Source: a bacterium
GTDB taxonomy: Bacteria; CBDUZB01; JAGLHV01
Length of the DNA: 10,695 nucleotides
Direction of reading: 5' to 3'
Assembly: GCA_023132075.1 (NCBI GenBank)
Contig: JAGLYT010000026.1
Span: 1-10,695 of the forward strand
Positions 1 through 6,053 of this stretch are shown here, piece by piece. The notes under the pieces were generated by a model that saw only the letters and a program-made list of their open reading frames with translations, was not told where the DNA came from and did no database searches. The translations under genes were made by a program, and so were the position numbers. The stretch's first letter is position 1, and each line of letters begins with the position of its first letter.

Positions 1-1
1 T

Positions 2-1198
2 AATGAATTATTTCCCAAACCGGTGGGAATGGAAATCATAGATTCTGATTTAAGTAATGTGATTATTGAATTTGCAAATGATTCACCATATTATTTAAGT
101 CCGGGTACTCCAGGATGTACTGCCAATATTATCAATACAAAAACCGGTACAATTAGTTATTTAGATACTATTATTAGAGTTAAATATTATCTGGATGTCA
201 AAGTAATAGATTCCAATGGTAACGTTGTATCGGGTGCATCTGTTAATGTGGTGAATGAAAAAGATGAAATTAATTATCCTTCAGAAAATATTCTAAGAGG
301 TAAAAAATATTTTCAATTGCAAAGTCAATTTTTGACTATATTAGAACCTTATTTTACGGGTCAAACAACAAACTGGATTAAAGGGTGGGCGGATGTAAAT
401 GACCATTCTAACAGCGATACAAATGTTAATGGACACACTGCTTTACCTATCGATGAAAATAATACGTTTGTAATTACAGATTATGTAAAAAATGTTAGCG
501 GAAATACGGAATATACCTATACTATAAAAGCAAGTAAAGATGGAGCGACCGGAGAAATAAACGGAATAGATCCTGATGAAACATGGTATCGTCCGGACCC
601 AAATGTTCCTGCAAAAACAGTGGTCATTGTATTAGGGGGGCAATCTTATGTGACTGATGATGCAGTAGAACCTGCGCTTTCTATAATTACTCCCCAAAAT
701 GGGACAAATGTATTTAGTAAAATGCCGGTGAAAGTAAATGCTTCAGATAATTACGGCGTTGTAAAGGTAGAATTTTATGTAGATGACGTACTAATGTCCG
801 TGGATACAGAAGGACCTTATGAATGGATATGGGATGCAAAAGATGCATCAGAGGGAGAACATTCATTGAAAGTAGTTGCCTACGATACCAATGGTAATAG
901 TGCCCAACAAGTAGTAATTATAAAAGTGATAAAAGTGGAAGGGATAGTAACTTATCCCAATCCTTACATAAAAGGAAAAAGTTTAAATGAAATAATAAAT
1001 TTTAGTAATTTACCAAAAGAAGCGGCGATAAGAATATATACAATTTCAGGTGAGCTAGTTAAAACAATAAAACACAAAGATATAGCAGATGGCGGAAGTG
1101 AGGAATGGGATATATCAGGGGTAGCCGGTGGAATATATATCTATACGATTATATCTTCGGAAGGTAAAAAAACAGGAAAGGTGAGTATAGTAAAATAA
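2..1198 (+). CDS. C-terminal part of a large secreted surface protein (Ig-like domain plus FlgD/T9SS-like tail), 5'-truncated by window edge
   Basis: The frame is open from base 2 with no stop before it, so the GTG at 23 is probably internal and the gene starts outside the window. Counting residues from that GTG, about 1-55 look like the end of a beta-rich repeat domain. A carboxypeptidase-regulatory-like fold follows (DVKVIDSNGNVVSGASVNV near 58-76, then TYTIKASKDG near 165). A bacterial Ig-like domain spans about 217-305 (VKVEFYVDDVLM, then SLKVVAYDTNGNS). The last 80 residues (YPNPYIKGKS, IRIYTISGELVKTI, GGIYIYTI) match the FlgD-Ig/T9SS type A sorting-like tail seen in proteins exported with PorV. 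The protein is probably exported and surface-attached; its overall activity is unknown. The gene ends in TAA and no clear terminator follows. The tail domain is well supported, the beta-repeat and regulatory-like domains less so. Confidence 0.8.
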   Translation, partial: NELFPKPVGMEIIDSDLSNVIIEFANDSPYYLSPGTPGCTANIINTKTGTISYLDTIIRVKYYLDVKVIDSNGNVVSGASVNVVNEKDEINYPSENILRGKKYFQLQSQFLTILEPYFTGQTTNWIKGWADVNDHSNSDTNVNGHTALPIDENNTFVITDYVKNVSGNTEYTYTIKASKDGATGEINGIDPDETWYRPDPNVPAKTVVIVLGGQSYVTDDAVEPALSIITPQNGTNVFSKMPVKVNASDNYGVVKVEFYVDDVLMSVDTEGPYEWIWDAKDASEGEHSLKVVAYDTNGNSAQQVVIIKVIKVEGIVTYPNPYIKGKSLNEIINFSNLPKEAAIRIYTISGELVKTIKHKDIADGGSEEWDISGVAGGIYIYTIISSEGKKTGKVSIVK

Positions 1199-1431
1199 TT
1201 GATAAAGAGTTAATACTAGGAAAATACAGAAAAAAAAGATAAGAATGGAGATAAACTTTATTAAGATTGTGTTATGTTTTTTTGTTTTGTCTAAATGACT
1301 TATTCGATATCTGGGAAATTAATAAAAAGGTGCTTTGTTAAAAAAAACTTGTGTTATGTTTGAAAAAAAGATACAATAATTGCAAAAAATAATTGGCTGT
1401 AGCATCATTTGAAATGCTGAAAAACAGAGAA

Positions 1432-1445
1432 GTGACCAAAATCAC
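1432..1445 (+). promoter_or_regulatory. CRP/FNR-family-like operator 1 (GTGA-N6-TCAC) with putative downstream -10
   Basis: The sequence is GTGACCAAAATCAC, with the GTGA/TCAC half-sites and six-base spacer typical of CRP/FNR-superfamily sites. TATGCT, preceded by TGT like an extended -10, lies at 1470-1475. That places the site centre near -43 of the inferred start, close to the class II activator position. The promoter assignment is inference. Confidence 0.45.
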
Positions 1446-1544
1446 CTACCTAAAATAAAAAATCTGTGTTATGCTTAAAAAGGGAATGTAACAATAATAA
1501 TTTTTTTTGATTACAGAGATACTAAGGTGTTAAAAAACAAAGAA

Positions 1545-1558
1545 GTGATTAAAATCAC
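1545..1558 (+). promoter_or_regulatory. CRP/FNR-family-like operator 2 (GTGA-N6-TCAC) with putative downstream -10
   Basis: GTGATTAAAATCAC is a perfect inverted repeat (GTGATT/AATCAC) around two bases. A -10-like TAGATT is at 1583-1588, at exactly the same distance from the palindrome (25 nt from TCAC end to hexamer start) as in the first module. Transcription would begin near 1595, about 50 nt ahead of the ATG at 1644. Confidence 0.5.
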
Positions 1559-1643
1559 ATAGACAAAATAAAATGATTGTTGTAGATTTCGAGAGAGCAG
1601 AATTAAAGTTGTATTTAAGAAAGTTTAAATGTAAGGCAAAAAA

Positions 1644-3209
1644 ATGAAAAAGATCATAAAAAAACAAAAACAGGCAAAAGAAACGAACCGGACATTAATA
1701 TGGAAGGGGTTTTTTATTGCATCCCTTATGTTTTATATATTTCAGAATGTATTTTGTTTTGCCGGTGAAGGTGCCGGGACAACAGCTTTCAACTTTTTAA
1801 AAATAGGTGCGGGAGCACGGCCGGTTGGTATGGGAGAAGCATATAGTGCATTAGCAGATGATATTAACGCTATTTATTGGAATCCGGCAGGATTAGGACA
1901 TATAACCGAGCGTGAGGTTACCGCCTCTTATCTGAGTTATGTAGCAGGCATTAATTCAGGATATTTTGGTTATGCGTTACCTTTAGTGAAGGGTAGTTTA
2001 GGCGTAGGTGTCGTTTATTTGGATTATGGACAGATACAGGAAACTACACTGGATGACCCTGATGGGGTAAATTTGGGTTGTTACCGTCCCTATGACCTGG
2101 CAGTAATAGCTGCGTATGGTTGTGAGGTTGCCGGAGGGTTAAATGTAGGTATAAACATGAAGGGAGTACATGAAGATATACAGGGTTATACCGCCAATGC
2201 CATTGCTTTTGACATAGGGACATTGTATGATTTGCCGGCAAATGATTTAACTCTGGCCTGTTCAGTAAAAAATTTTGGATTACAAACAAAAGCTTTTATT
2301 AAAGAGAAACACGATTTACCCTTAATGCTTGATATTGGTTTGGGATATAGTTTGTTAGCTGATGCTCTTAAAATAGGTTTAAATTTATATCAACCACAAG
2401 GAGGGGATTTTAATTTTAATATCGGAGGGGAATATTGCTGGAATAAATTAGTTTCTCTTCGAATGGGGTACAAAAGTATTGGGAAGGATCTGAAAACAGG
2501 TTCGGATAAGGATAGTTTTACCGGGTTATCTGTTGGGTTAGGGGTAAATATGAAAATGTATCAGTTAGATTATGCTTTTGTTCCGTTTAATGAATTAGGA
2601 AATACTCACCGCTTGTCTTTTGGATTAAAATGGGGAAAAAATGATGTAGCGTTTGGAAAAGAAAAGCGAAAGGTCAGTAAACAAAAGGTTAGTAAAAAGA
2701 AAAAAGTTGTTAAAAAACAGAAGATTAATAAGAAGAAGAGAACTGTTAAAAAAGAAACGGTTAGTAAAAAGAAAAAAATTGTTAGAAAAAAGAAGATTAA
2801 TAAGAAGAAAGAATCTGTTAAAAAACAAATGGTTAGTAAAAAGAAAAAAGTTGTCAAAAAACAGAAAATAAAAAACAAAAAAGTGAGCAAAAAAAATAAG
2901 AACAAAAAAGAAATAGGGGTAGAATTTTATCAAAATGGTAAGAAATATGCTAAACAAAAGAAATACCAAATAGCAATTAAAGAGTATAGAGGGGCATTAA
3001 AACGAGGGCACAAAACTGCTGAATTATATGCCGGCATGGGGTATTGTTACTATAAATTAGGAAATAAGAAAGCAGCAAAAAGTTTATATAAGCGGGCATT
3101 AGCTATGGATCCGGATAATAAAAGAATAAAGAAAAACCTGAAAAAAATGAGTAAAAAAGGAAAAATAAAAAATAATAAAAAAGTGGTTGACAAATGGCGA
3201 AACCTGTGA
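1644..3209 (+). CDS. PorV/PorQ-family outer-membrane barrel fused to a lysine-rich repeat and TPRs
   Basis: A signal peptide with a long basic n-region and a hydrophobic core (about 22-39) probably ends after FCFA (residue 40). Residues 41-333 are a PorV/PorQ (UPF0164-like) barrel: AFNFLKIGAGARPVGMGEAY, then ALADDINAIYWNPAGLG, closing with YAFVPFNELGNTHRLSFGLK. In type IX secretion, PorV shuttles and receives secreted cargo at the outer membrane. Residues about 334-424 are almost pure Lys/Val/Ile/Asn/Ser, built of 12-residue units (VSKKKKVVKKQK, INKKKRTVKKET and variants). Residues 425-492 form two TPR-like helical hairpins (GVEFYQNGKKYAKQKKYQIA, then AELYAGMGYCYYKLGNKKAA), followed by a basic tail. 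A barrel with a C-terminal basic linker and TPRs is unusual. The TPRs should lie in the periplasm and could bind a partner or the cell wall. Neighbouring genes encode proteins with sorting-like tails, which fits a role in their export. Barrel family well supported; function of the fusion unknown. Confidence 0.85.
   Translation: MKKIIKKQKQAKETNRTLIWKGFFIASLMFYIFQNVFCFAGEGAGTTAFNFLKIGAGARPVGMGEAYSALADDINAIYWNPAGLGHITEREVTASYLSYVAGINSGYFGYALPLVKGSLGVGVVYLDYGQIQETTLDDPDGVNLGCYRPYDLAVIAAYGCEVAGGLNVGINMKGVHEDIQGYTANAIAFDIGTLYDLPANDLTLACSVKNFGLQTKAFIKEKHDLPLMLDIGLGYSLLADALKIGLNLYQPQGGDFNFNIGGEYCWNKLVSLRMGYKSIGKDLKTGSDKDSFTGLSVGLGVNMKMYQLDYAFVPFNELGNTHRLSFGLKWGKNDVAFGKEKRKVSKQKVSKKKKVVKKQKINKKKRTVKKETVSKKKKIVRKKKINKKKESVKKQMVSKKKKVVKKQKIKNKKVSKKNKNKKEIGVEFYQNGKKYAKQKKYQIAIKEYRGALKRGHKTAELYAGMGYCYYKLGNKKAAKSLYKRALAMDPDNKRIKKNLKKMSKKGKIKNNKKVVDKWRNL
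2688..2867 (+). repeat. In-gene 72-bp/36-bp tandem repeat encoding a lysine-rich linker
   Basis: GTTAGTAAAAAGAAAAAA recurs at 2688, 2760 and 2832, exactly 72 bp apart. Each 72-bp unit splits into two related 36-bp halves encoding [V/I]-[S/N]-K-K-K-x-x-V-K-K-x-x. Five 12-residue units are recognisable. Because the period is a multiple of 3, copy-number change would keep the frame, so linker length may vary between strains. Confidence 0.85.
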
Positions 3210-3215
3210 TATATT
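3187..3215 (+). promoter_or_regulatory. Near-consensus sigma70 promoter for the riboswitch-MshEN unit
   Basis: TTGACA (3187-3192) is a perfect -35, separated by 17 bp from TATATT (3210-3215), giving 11 of 12 consensus bases. It overlaps the stop codon of the porV-like gene (3207-3209). The inferred start near 3222 gives a leader of about 205 nt before the ATG at 3428, fully containing the aptamer. Confidence 0.75.
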
Positions 3216-3263
3216 TCAATTAAGTGGAGATAAAGGGATTTTAGGAAGAAATCTTTGTTGTTT

Positions 3264-3347
3264 TGCTTGATAAAAGCAAAGTACAAGAAATTGTATGACG
3301 CAAAACCACGGGGTTCGTTTTTGACGAGTTAGCCGGGTTGCCAAGCT
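3264..3347 (+). promoter_or_regulatory. Cyclic-di-GMP-I (GEMM-I) riboswitch aptamer
   Basis: The hallmark elements appear in order. P1 outer strand GCTTG (3265-3269) pairs with CAAGC (3342-3346). The conserved GCAAA is at 3276-3280. A stem GTACAA/TTGTAT is capped by the tetraloop GAAA (3287-3290). GACGCAAA (3297-3304) is followed by ACCACGGGG. A second arm has stem TTCGT/ACGAG (3314-3318/3324-3328), and the conserved TAGCCGGGTTGCC ends at 3342. This is the architecture of the Vc2-type class I c-di-GMP aptamer: a GNRA-capped helix docked on a receptor arm with GCAAA and GACGCAAA around the ligand pocket. The 3' part (3332-3342) is also the 5' strand of a terminator, so ligand-stabilised folding should prevent termination, making this a genetic ON switch. 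Identification is strong; the ON polarity is deduced from the overlap. Confidence 0.9.
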
Positions 3348-3370
3348 GGAGAGGCAATCGGGCTTTTTTT
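3332..3370 (+). terminator. Riboswitch-controlled intrinsic terminator (expression platform)
   Basis: GCCGGGTTGCC (3332-3342) pairs with GGCAATCGGGC (3353-3363) through 10 of 11 positions, with one G-G mismatch and one G-U pair, around a 10-nt loop. Seven T residues follow (3364-3370). The 5' strand belongs to the aptamer, so aptamer and terminator exclude each other. It may also stop readthrough from the porV-like gene, which has no terminator of its own. Confidence 0.85.
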
Positions 3371-3427
3371 ATAGGTGAATGTTTGTCTGCAAGGGGGGGT
3401 ATTTCATAGTGGTAAAAGGAGGATAAA

Positions 3428-3679
3428 ATGTCAAGATTAGGTGAAATGTTAAGGAAAGAGAAAGTAATAACAAAAAAACAATTAGAAGCAGTGCTTGAAG
3501 AGCAAAAAAAGAAAAAAAATCATAAGCGGCTGGGTAAAATGTTAGTTTCCAGTGGATACACTGATAAGGAAGTAATTATCAGCCTTTTGGATCAACAGCA
3601 AAATAGTCCTTATTGGGAAATATTTAAAAAGACAGGTTCTCTGGAAGCATATTTAAAAATTAAAAAGATTAAATTATAA
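3428..3679 (+). CDS. Stand-alone MshEN-type (T2SSE_N) cyclic-di-GMP-binding protein, 83 aa
   Basis: The protein is essentially one MshEN domain. That domain normally lies at the N-terminus of GspE/PilB/MshE-type ATPases, where tandem 24-residue motifs bind c-di-GMP. The motif RLGxxLxxxGxxxxxxLxxxLxxQ fits twice. Copy 1 covers residues 3-26 (R3, L4, G5, L8, L19, L23, Q26; K12 replaces the central Gly). Copy 2 covers 34-57 (R34, L35, G36, L39, G43, I50, L54, Q57). No Walker motifs or ATPase domain follow; the last 25 residues are a short basic tail. There is no signal peptide, so it is cytoplasmic. The start is fixed by AGGAGG (3417-3422), 5 nt before the ATG. It is the only gene between a c-di-GMP riboswitch and a terminator, so its synthesis and its binding activity are both predicted to follow c-di-GMP. 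It may act in trans on a pilus or secretion ATPase, but the partner is unknown. Confidence 0.85.
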   Translation: MSRLGEMLRKEKVITKKQLEAVLEEQKKKKNHKRLGKMLVSSGYTDKEVIISLLDQQQNSPYWEIFKKTGSLEAYLKIKKIKL

Positions 3680-3703
3680 ATGCGGGAATGCTGATAATTT
3701 TTG

Positions 3704-3729
3704 CAATAATAAACAATTATTGTTCTTTT
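3704..3729 (+). terminator. Weak AT-only hairpin with T-rich tail
   Basis: CAATAAT (3704-3710) pairs with ATTATTG (3716-3722) around a 5-nt loop, followed by TTCTTTTT. The stem has a single G-C pair, so it is at best an auxiliary terminator or 3'-end stabiliser ahead of the strong hairpin at 3784. Confidence 0.3.
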
Positions 3730-3783
3730 TAATGATTTTTAAATAGTTGTTTTTTGTTGTTTTTTTTGTTGGGTAAGAATGAT

Positions 3784-3813
3784 AATCCGCCATTATTTCA
3801 TGGCGGATTTTTT
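3784..3813 (+). terminator. Strong intrinsic terminator closing the MshEN unit
   Basis: AATCCGCCAT (3784-3793) and ATGGCGGATT (3800-3809) form a perfect 10-bp stem with a 6-nt loop, followed by a run of Ts (3808-3813). It isolates the MshEN gene from the operon that begins immediately downstream. The reverse strand lacks an equally good T-tract. Confidence 0.9.
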
Positions 3814-3815
3814 AT

Positions 3816-3844
3816 TTGACTTTAATAAGAAATTTTTGTATAGT
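3816..3844 (+). promoter_or_regulatory. sigma70-like promoter of the secreted-protein/Tad operon
   Basis: TTGACT (3816-3821), a 17-bp spacer and TATAGT (3839-3844) match 10 of 12 consensus bases. The promoter starts directly after the terminator T-tract, and the inferred transcript start near 3851 leaves a 65-nt leader. No riboswitch is visible in this leader. Confidence 0.7.
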
Positions 3845-3916
3845 CTGCTTAGAGAAAATAGAAGTTTTGTAATCGGGAAAGAGTGAAACTATTTAACAAA
3901 AAACAAAGGGGGTAAT

Positions 3917-5467
3917 ATGATCAGGAAAATAATCGCAATGGTGGTTGTTTTCTTTATTTTTTTGGGGTGTTCTCAAGCAATAGCTATTGTTGTTGATGGA
4001 GATGCCAGTGACTGGAGCGTTATAGCAGCTACAGACACAGATATAAATTCTGCAATAGTACGTAATGGAGAGTGGATTTGGAGAGATACTACTAACGATG
4101 AAAGAAGAAATACCACCTATTATGAAACAGGCGGGGTGACTCCTTCCTGTGATATTACCGAGGTGCGTATTACTGCGGATACGAATGCGTTATATTTTCT
4201 GGTAAAGTTTAAAGACTTAGATTTGGGAACAACAGGGGTTTCCTATCCTTTTGTTCAGGTAGCTATAGATTATGATAAATCCGGTGGTTTGAATTTGTTG
4301 CCCATATCGGGGGATGAAAATGATTTAGCCCAAATAAGTGATAATGCCGGTTGGGAATATTTAGTTTATGCTTACCAGAATAATGTTGCTGTGCTTGTTG
4401 ATGACATAATACCTGGTGGTTCAACGGTTGGTTCGGTTAATTATAGTCAATACACATCTACTAATAGTATTACCGGCCCTTATTTTATGGAATTTAGCGT
4501 GCCTTTTACTGACCCGGGTTTGGGTAGTTCAACACATTATTTAGATAAAACAGTTACTTTTAGCCTTGTTTGTTTTTTTCATTCTGCCGCCTGGACAGGG
4601 GGAGCCTCACACGAAGTAAGGCCTTTTGAGACGGGTTTTTCCCATATTATTGATTGTATTTCCTTGATTGATAATCCTCAAACTACCGGGGAGAGTGACG
4701 GTTCTAGCCATAGCGGTACAGCAGGAACATGGGAGGAGGTAGGTGATAATATCGTTGATACATATTTTGATATTAAATTTGATGCCGTAGGAAATGTGGT
4801 AGCTAACAGTACACCGACAATTACCGTACCTGTTTTTGAAGTAGATGATGTTCAAAATAATAATGAAGTTGTGGTAGAAGGCCGAGGCCCTGTTTTTTCC
4901 TGGTCATGGGTATTTGCAGATGCTGATACAGGGGATATTCAAAAAGCTGCTCAGATACAAATAGACGTGGATACTACAACTGCAAATGGGAATATCTGGA
5001 CATGTTCTCCGTTATTAACAGCAACTAGCGTACAATATACAGGACTGGATGCTTTACAAACCGATCAAACATATTGTTGGCGCGCAAGGGTAATGGATAA
5101 TCATGGTACATGGAGTGATTGGACTGATGCCGGAACGTTTACTACTATAAAACAAGCCCGGCCGTTTAATATTGCTAAAAATAACCTTTCTATTGACTGG
5201 AATAATCCGTTTAATCCGGCAAAAGGAGATTATACTAAAATACGATATGTAACAGAAAAGGATGAACGTGTAGTAATTAGAATTTATGATATGAGCGGAA
5301 AATTAATAAAAACTTTAGTAGATAGTGACAAATTAAGTGATGTCGTTTATACCCAAATATGGGATGGCCGGAATGAAGATGGTAAACTGGCAGCCAGCGG
5401 GGTATATTTTGTTAATATAAAAGCCGGTAATTTTACTAAAACGGAAAAAATAGTAGTAATAAAGTAA
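3917..5467 (+). CDS. Secreted CBM9/DOMON-like protein with Fn3-like domain and FlgD/T9SS-like tail
   Basis: The N-terminus has a short basic n-region and hydrophobic core ending in SQAIA, so cleavage after A23 is likely. FLGC at 15-18 is a poor lipobox because of Phe at -3. Residues 24-245 begin IVVDGDASDWS and contain the alternating beta strands of carbohydrate-binding family 9/DOMON-like domains (ADTNALYFLVKFKD, QVAIDYDKSGG). Residues about 295-410 resemble a fibronectin III-like module (FSWSWVFADADTG, then LQTDQTYCWRARVMDNHG). The last 90 residues are a FlgD-Ig/T9SS-type tail (NPFNPAKGDYTKIRY, VVIRIYDMSGKLIKTLVD, WDGRNEDGKLAASGVYFV). The start is supported by AAAGGGGGT (3904-3912). It is first in a promoter-proximal position and lies 37 bp ahead of the Tad-cluster gene at 5505, so co-transcription is likely. 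A surface adhesin or glycan-binding role is plausible but unproven. Confidence 0.8.
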   Translation: MIRKIIAMVVVFFIFLGCSQAIAIVVDGDASDWSVIAATDTDINSAIVRNGEWIWRDTTNDERRNTTYYETGGVTPSCDITEVRITADTNALYFLVKFKDLDLGTTGVSYPFVQVAIDYDKSGGLNLLPISGDENDLAQISDNAGWEYLVYAYQNNVAVLVDDIIPGGSTVGSVNYSQYTSTNSITGPYFMEFSVPFTDPGLGSSTHYLDKTVTFSLVCFFHSAAWTGGASHEVRPFETGFSHIIDCISLIDNPQTTGESDGSSHSGTAGTWEEVGDNIVDTYFDIKFDAVGNVVANSTPTITVPVFEVDDVQNNNEVVVEGRGPVFSWSWVFADADTGDIQKAAQIQIDVDTTTANGNIWTCSPLLTATSVQYTGLDALQTDQTYCWRARVMDNHGTWSDWTDAGTFTTIKQARPFNIAKNNLSIDWNNPFNPAKGDYTKIRYVTEKDERVVIRIYDMSGKLIKTLVDSDKLSDVVYTQIWDGRNEDGKLAASGVYFVNIKAGNFTKTEKIVVIK

Positions 5468-5504
5468 TATTTTTCTGTTTATTCAGGTAAAAAAGGAGCG
5501 AAAT

Positions 5505-6053
5505 ATGTCTTTTCGTCGATTAAAGGAAAAAATAAAATCAGTGGAAAAAGGGAAATTGTTATTTCGTATTATATGTGTGCTAATCTTGGGTTTTTTTATA
5601 ATAACTGTTTTTAAAGTAGTTTGGTTTCTAAAAAACCGACAGGCGATAAGAGAGTATGTGGAAAAAGGGAAAGAGCAAAAACAATTGATAGTTGCTCAAA
5701 TGCAGGAAGGAAAAACGGGGAAAAATAAGGGAAAAGATGTTCTTGGCAAGGATATTCCGGGGATAACCCGTTATATAGGAATGGTTAGAATTTTCTATGT
5801 AGGGGATGAAAATTCTCGAATGGTAGTTTATGAAGTAAAGGCTGATAAAGCGGAAGTGTTGAAATTTTACAGAAAAGAAATGAGTTCCGGAGGATGGAAA
5901 AAAGATGAAAAACTTTCTCTAAAAAAGAAGGCACTTACTTACGTTAAAGGAGATAGAGAAGTTCAGATAATGGTTAATAGTGGTTATTTTAGCAAAGATA
6001 AAATTACCACGGTTACTTTTTTAAGCCAAAATATAGAAAGACAACAGGAATGA
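5505..6053 (+). CDS. Unrecognised single-pass membrane protein at the head of the Tad cluster
   Basis: I do not recognise a named family. A basic N-terminus precedes one transmembrane helix (about 19-42). A charged, coil-like linker follows (44-82), then an alpha/beta domain at 83-175. This domain opens with DIPGITRYIGMVRIFYVG and contains VYEVKADKAEVLKFYRKEMSSGGW followed by predicted strands (LTYVKGDREVQIMV, ITTVTFL). The positive-inside pattern puts the domain outside the cytoplasmic membrane. AAGGAG (5493-5498) sits 6 nt before the ATG. The stop overlaps the next start as ATGA, implying translational coupling to the small pilin, so a role in pilin assembly or anchoring is likely. Its domain may be a lineage-specific Tad accessory. 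Confidence 0.75.
   Translation: MSFRRLKEKIKSVEKGKLLFRIICVLILGFFIITVFKVVWFLKNRQAIREYVEKGKEQKQLIVAQMQEGKTGKNKGKDVLGKDIPGITRYIGMVRIFYVGDENSRMVVYEVKADKAEVLKFYRKEMSSGGWKKDEKLSLKKKALTYVKGDREVQIMVNSGYFSKDKITTVTFLSQNIERQQE

Larger units (their letters stand above)
1350..1588 (+). repeat. Degenerate tandem modules of about 114 nt (two full units plus the start of a third)
   Basis: Unit A (1350-1464) and unit B (1465-about 1578) share an opening TGTGTTATG[T/C]TT, an A-rich middle, the block AACA[G/A]AGAAGTGA, the palindrome GTGA-N6-TCAC and a trailing AAAATAAAA. The palindromes are 113 nt apart and the TGTGTTATG motifs 115 nt apart. A third, weaker start (TGTAGATTT) occurs at 1581-1589, at the same distance from the second palindrome. 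An isolated TGTGTTATG also sits at 1268. The middles are poorly conserved, so selection on the ends is likely. Confidence 0.55.
1199..1643 (+). promoter_or_regulatory. 445-base gene-free AT-rich control region upstream of the porV-like gene
   Basis: No convincing coding frame is present. The stretch contains three copies of TGTGTTATG (1268-1276, 1350-1358, 1465-1473) and two CRP/FNR-like palindromes, arranged as degenerate tandem modules listed separately. A small hairpin AGCAT/ATGCT lies at 1401-1418. No terminator with a T-tract is evident for the gene ending at 1198. The region most likely holds the promoters of the porV-like gene at 1644. Confidence 0.5.

Noticed and set aside
23-25. GTG at 23 as the true start of the first gene
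   Set aside because: No SD ahead of it, no signal peptide after it, and the frame stays open to base 2 with sequence of the same beta-rich character.
1350-1588. CRISPR-like repeat array
   Set aside because: Only two to three units, long (about 114 nt) and degenerate with conserved ends rather than identical short repeats and unique spacers; operator modules fit better.
1199-1643. tRNA or small RNA gene in the AT-rich gap
   Set aside because: No cloverleaf, CCA end or stable GC stem is visible; only a 5-bp hairpin at 1401-1418.
2606-2969. Long Phe/Leu-rich open frames on the minus strand over the lysine-rich repeat
   Set aside because: They are the mirror of AAA/AAG lysine codons and have no start signals; the + strand protein explains the sequence.
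3845-3916. A second riboswitch in the leader of the CBM9-like gene
   Set aside because: The leader is only about 65 nt with no GCAAA/GACGCAAA-type elements or alternative terminator.
3961-3973. Lipoprotein signal (FLGC) in the CBM9-like protein
   Set aside because: Phe at -3 is atypical for a lipobox, and an AIA cleavage site for signal peptidase I follows within a few residues.
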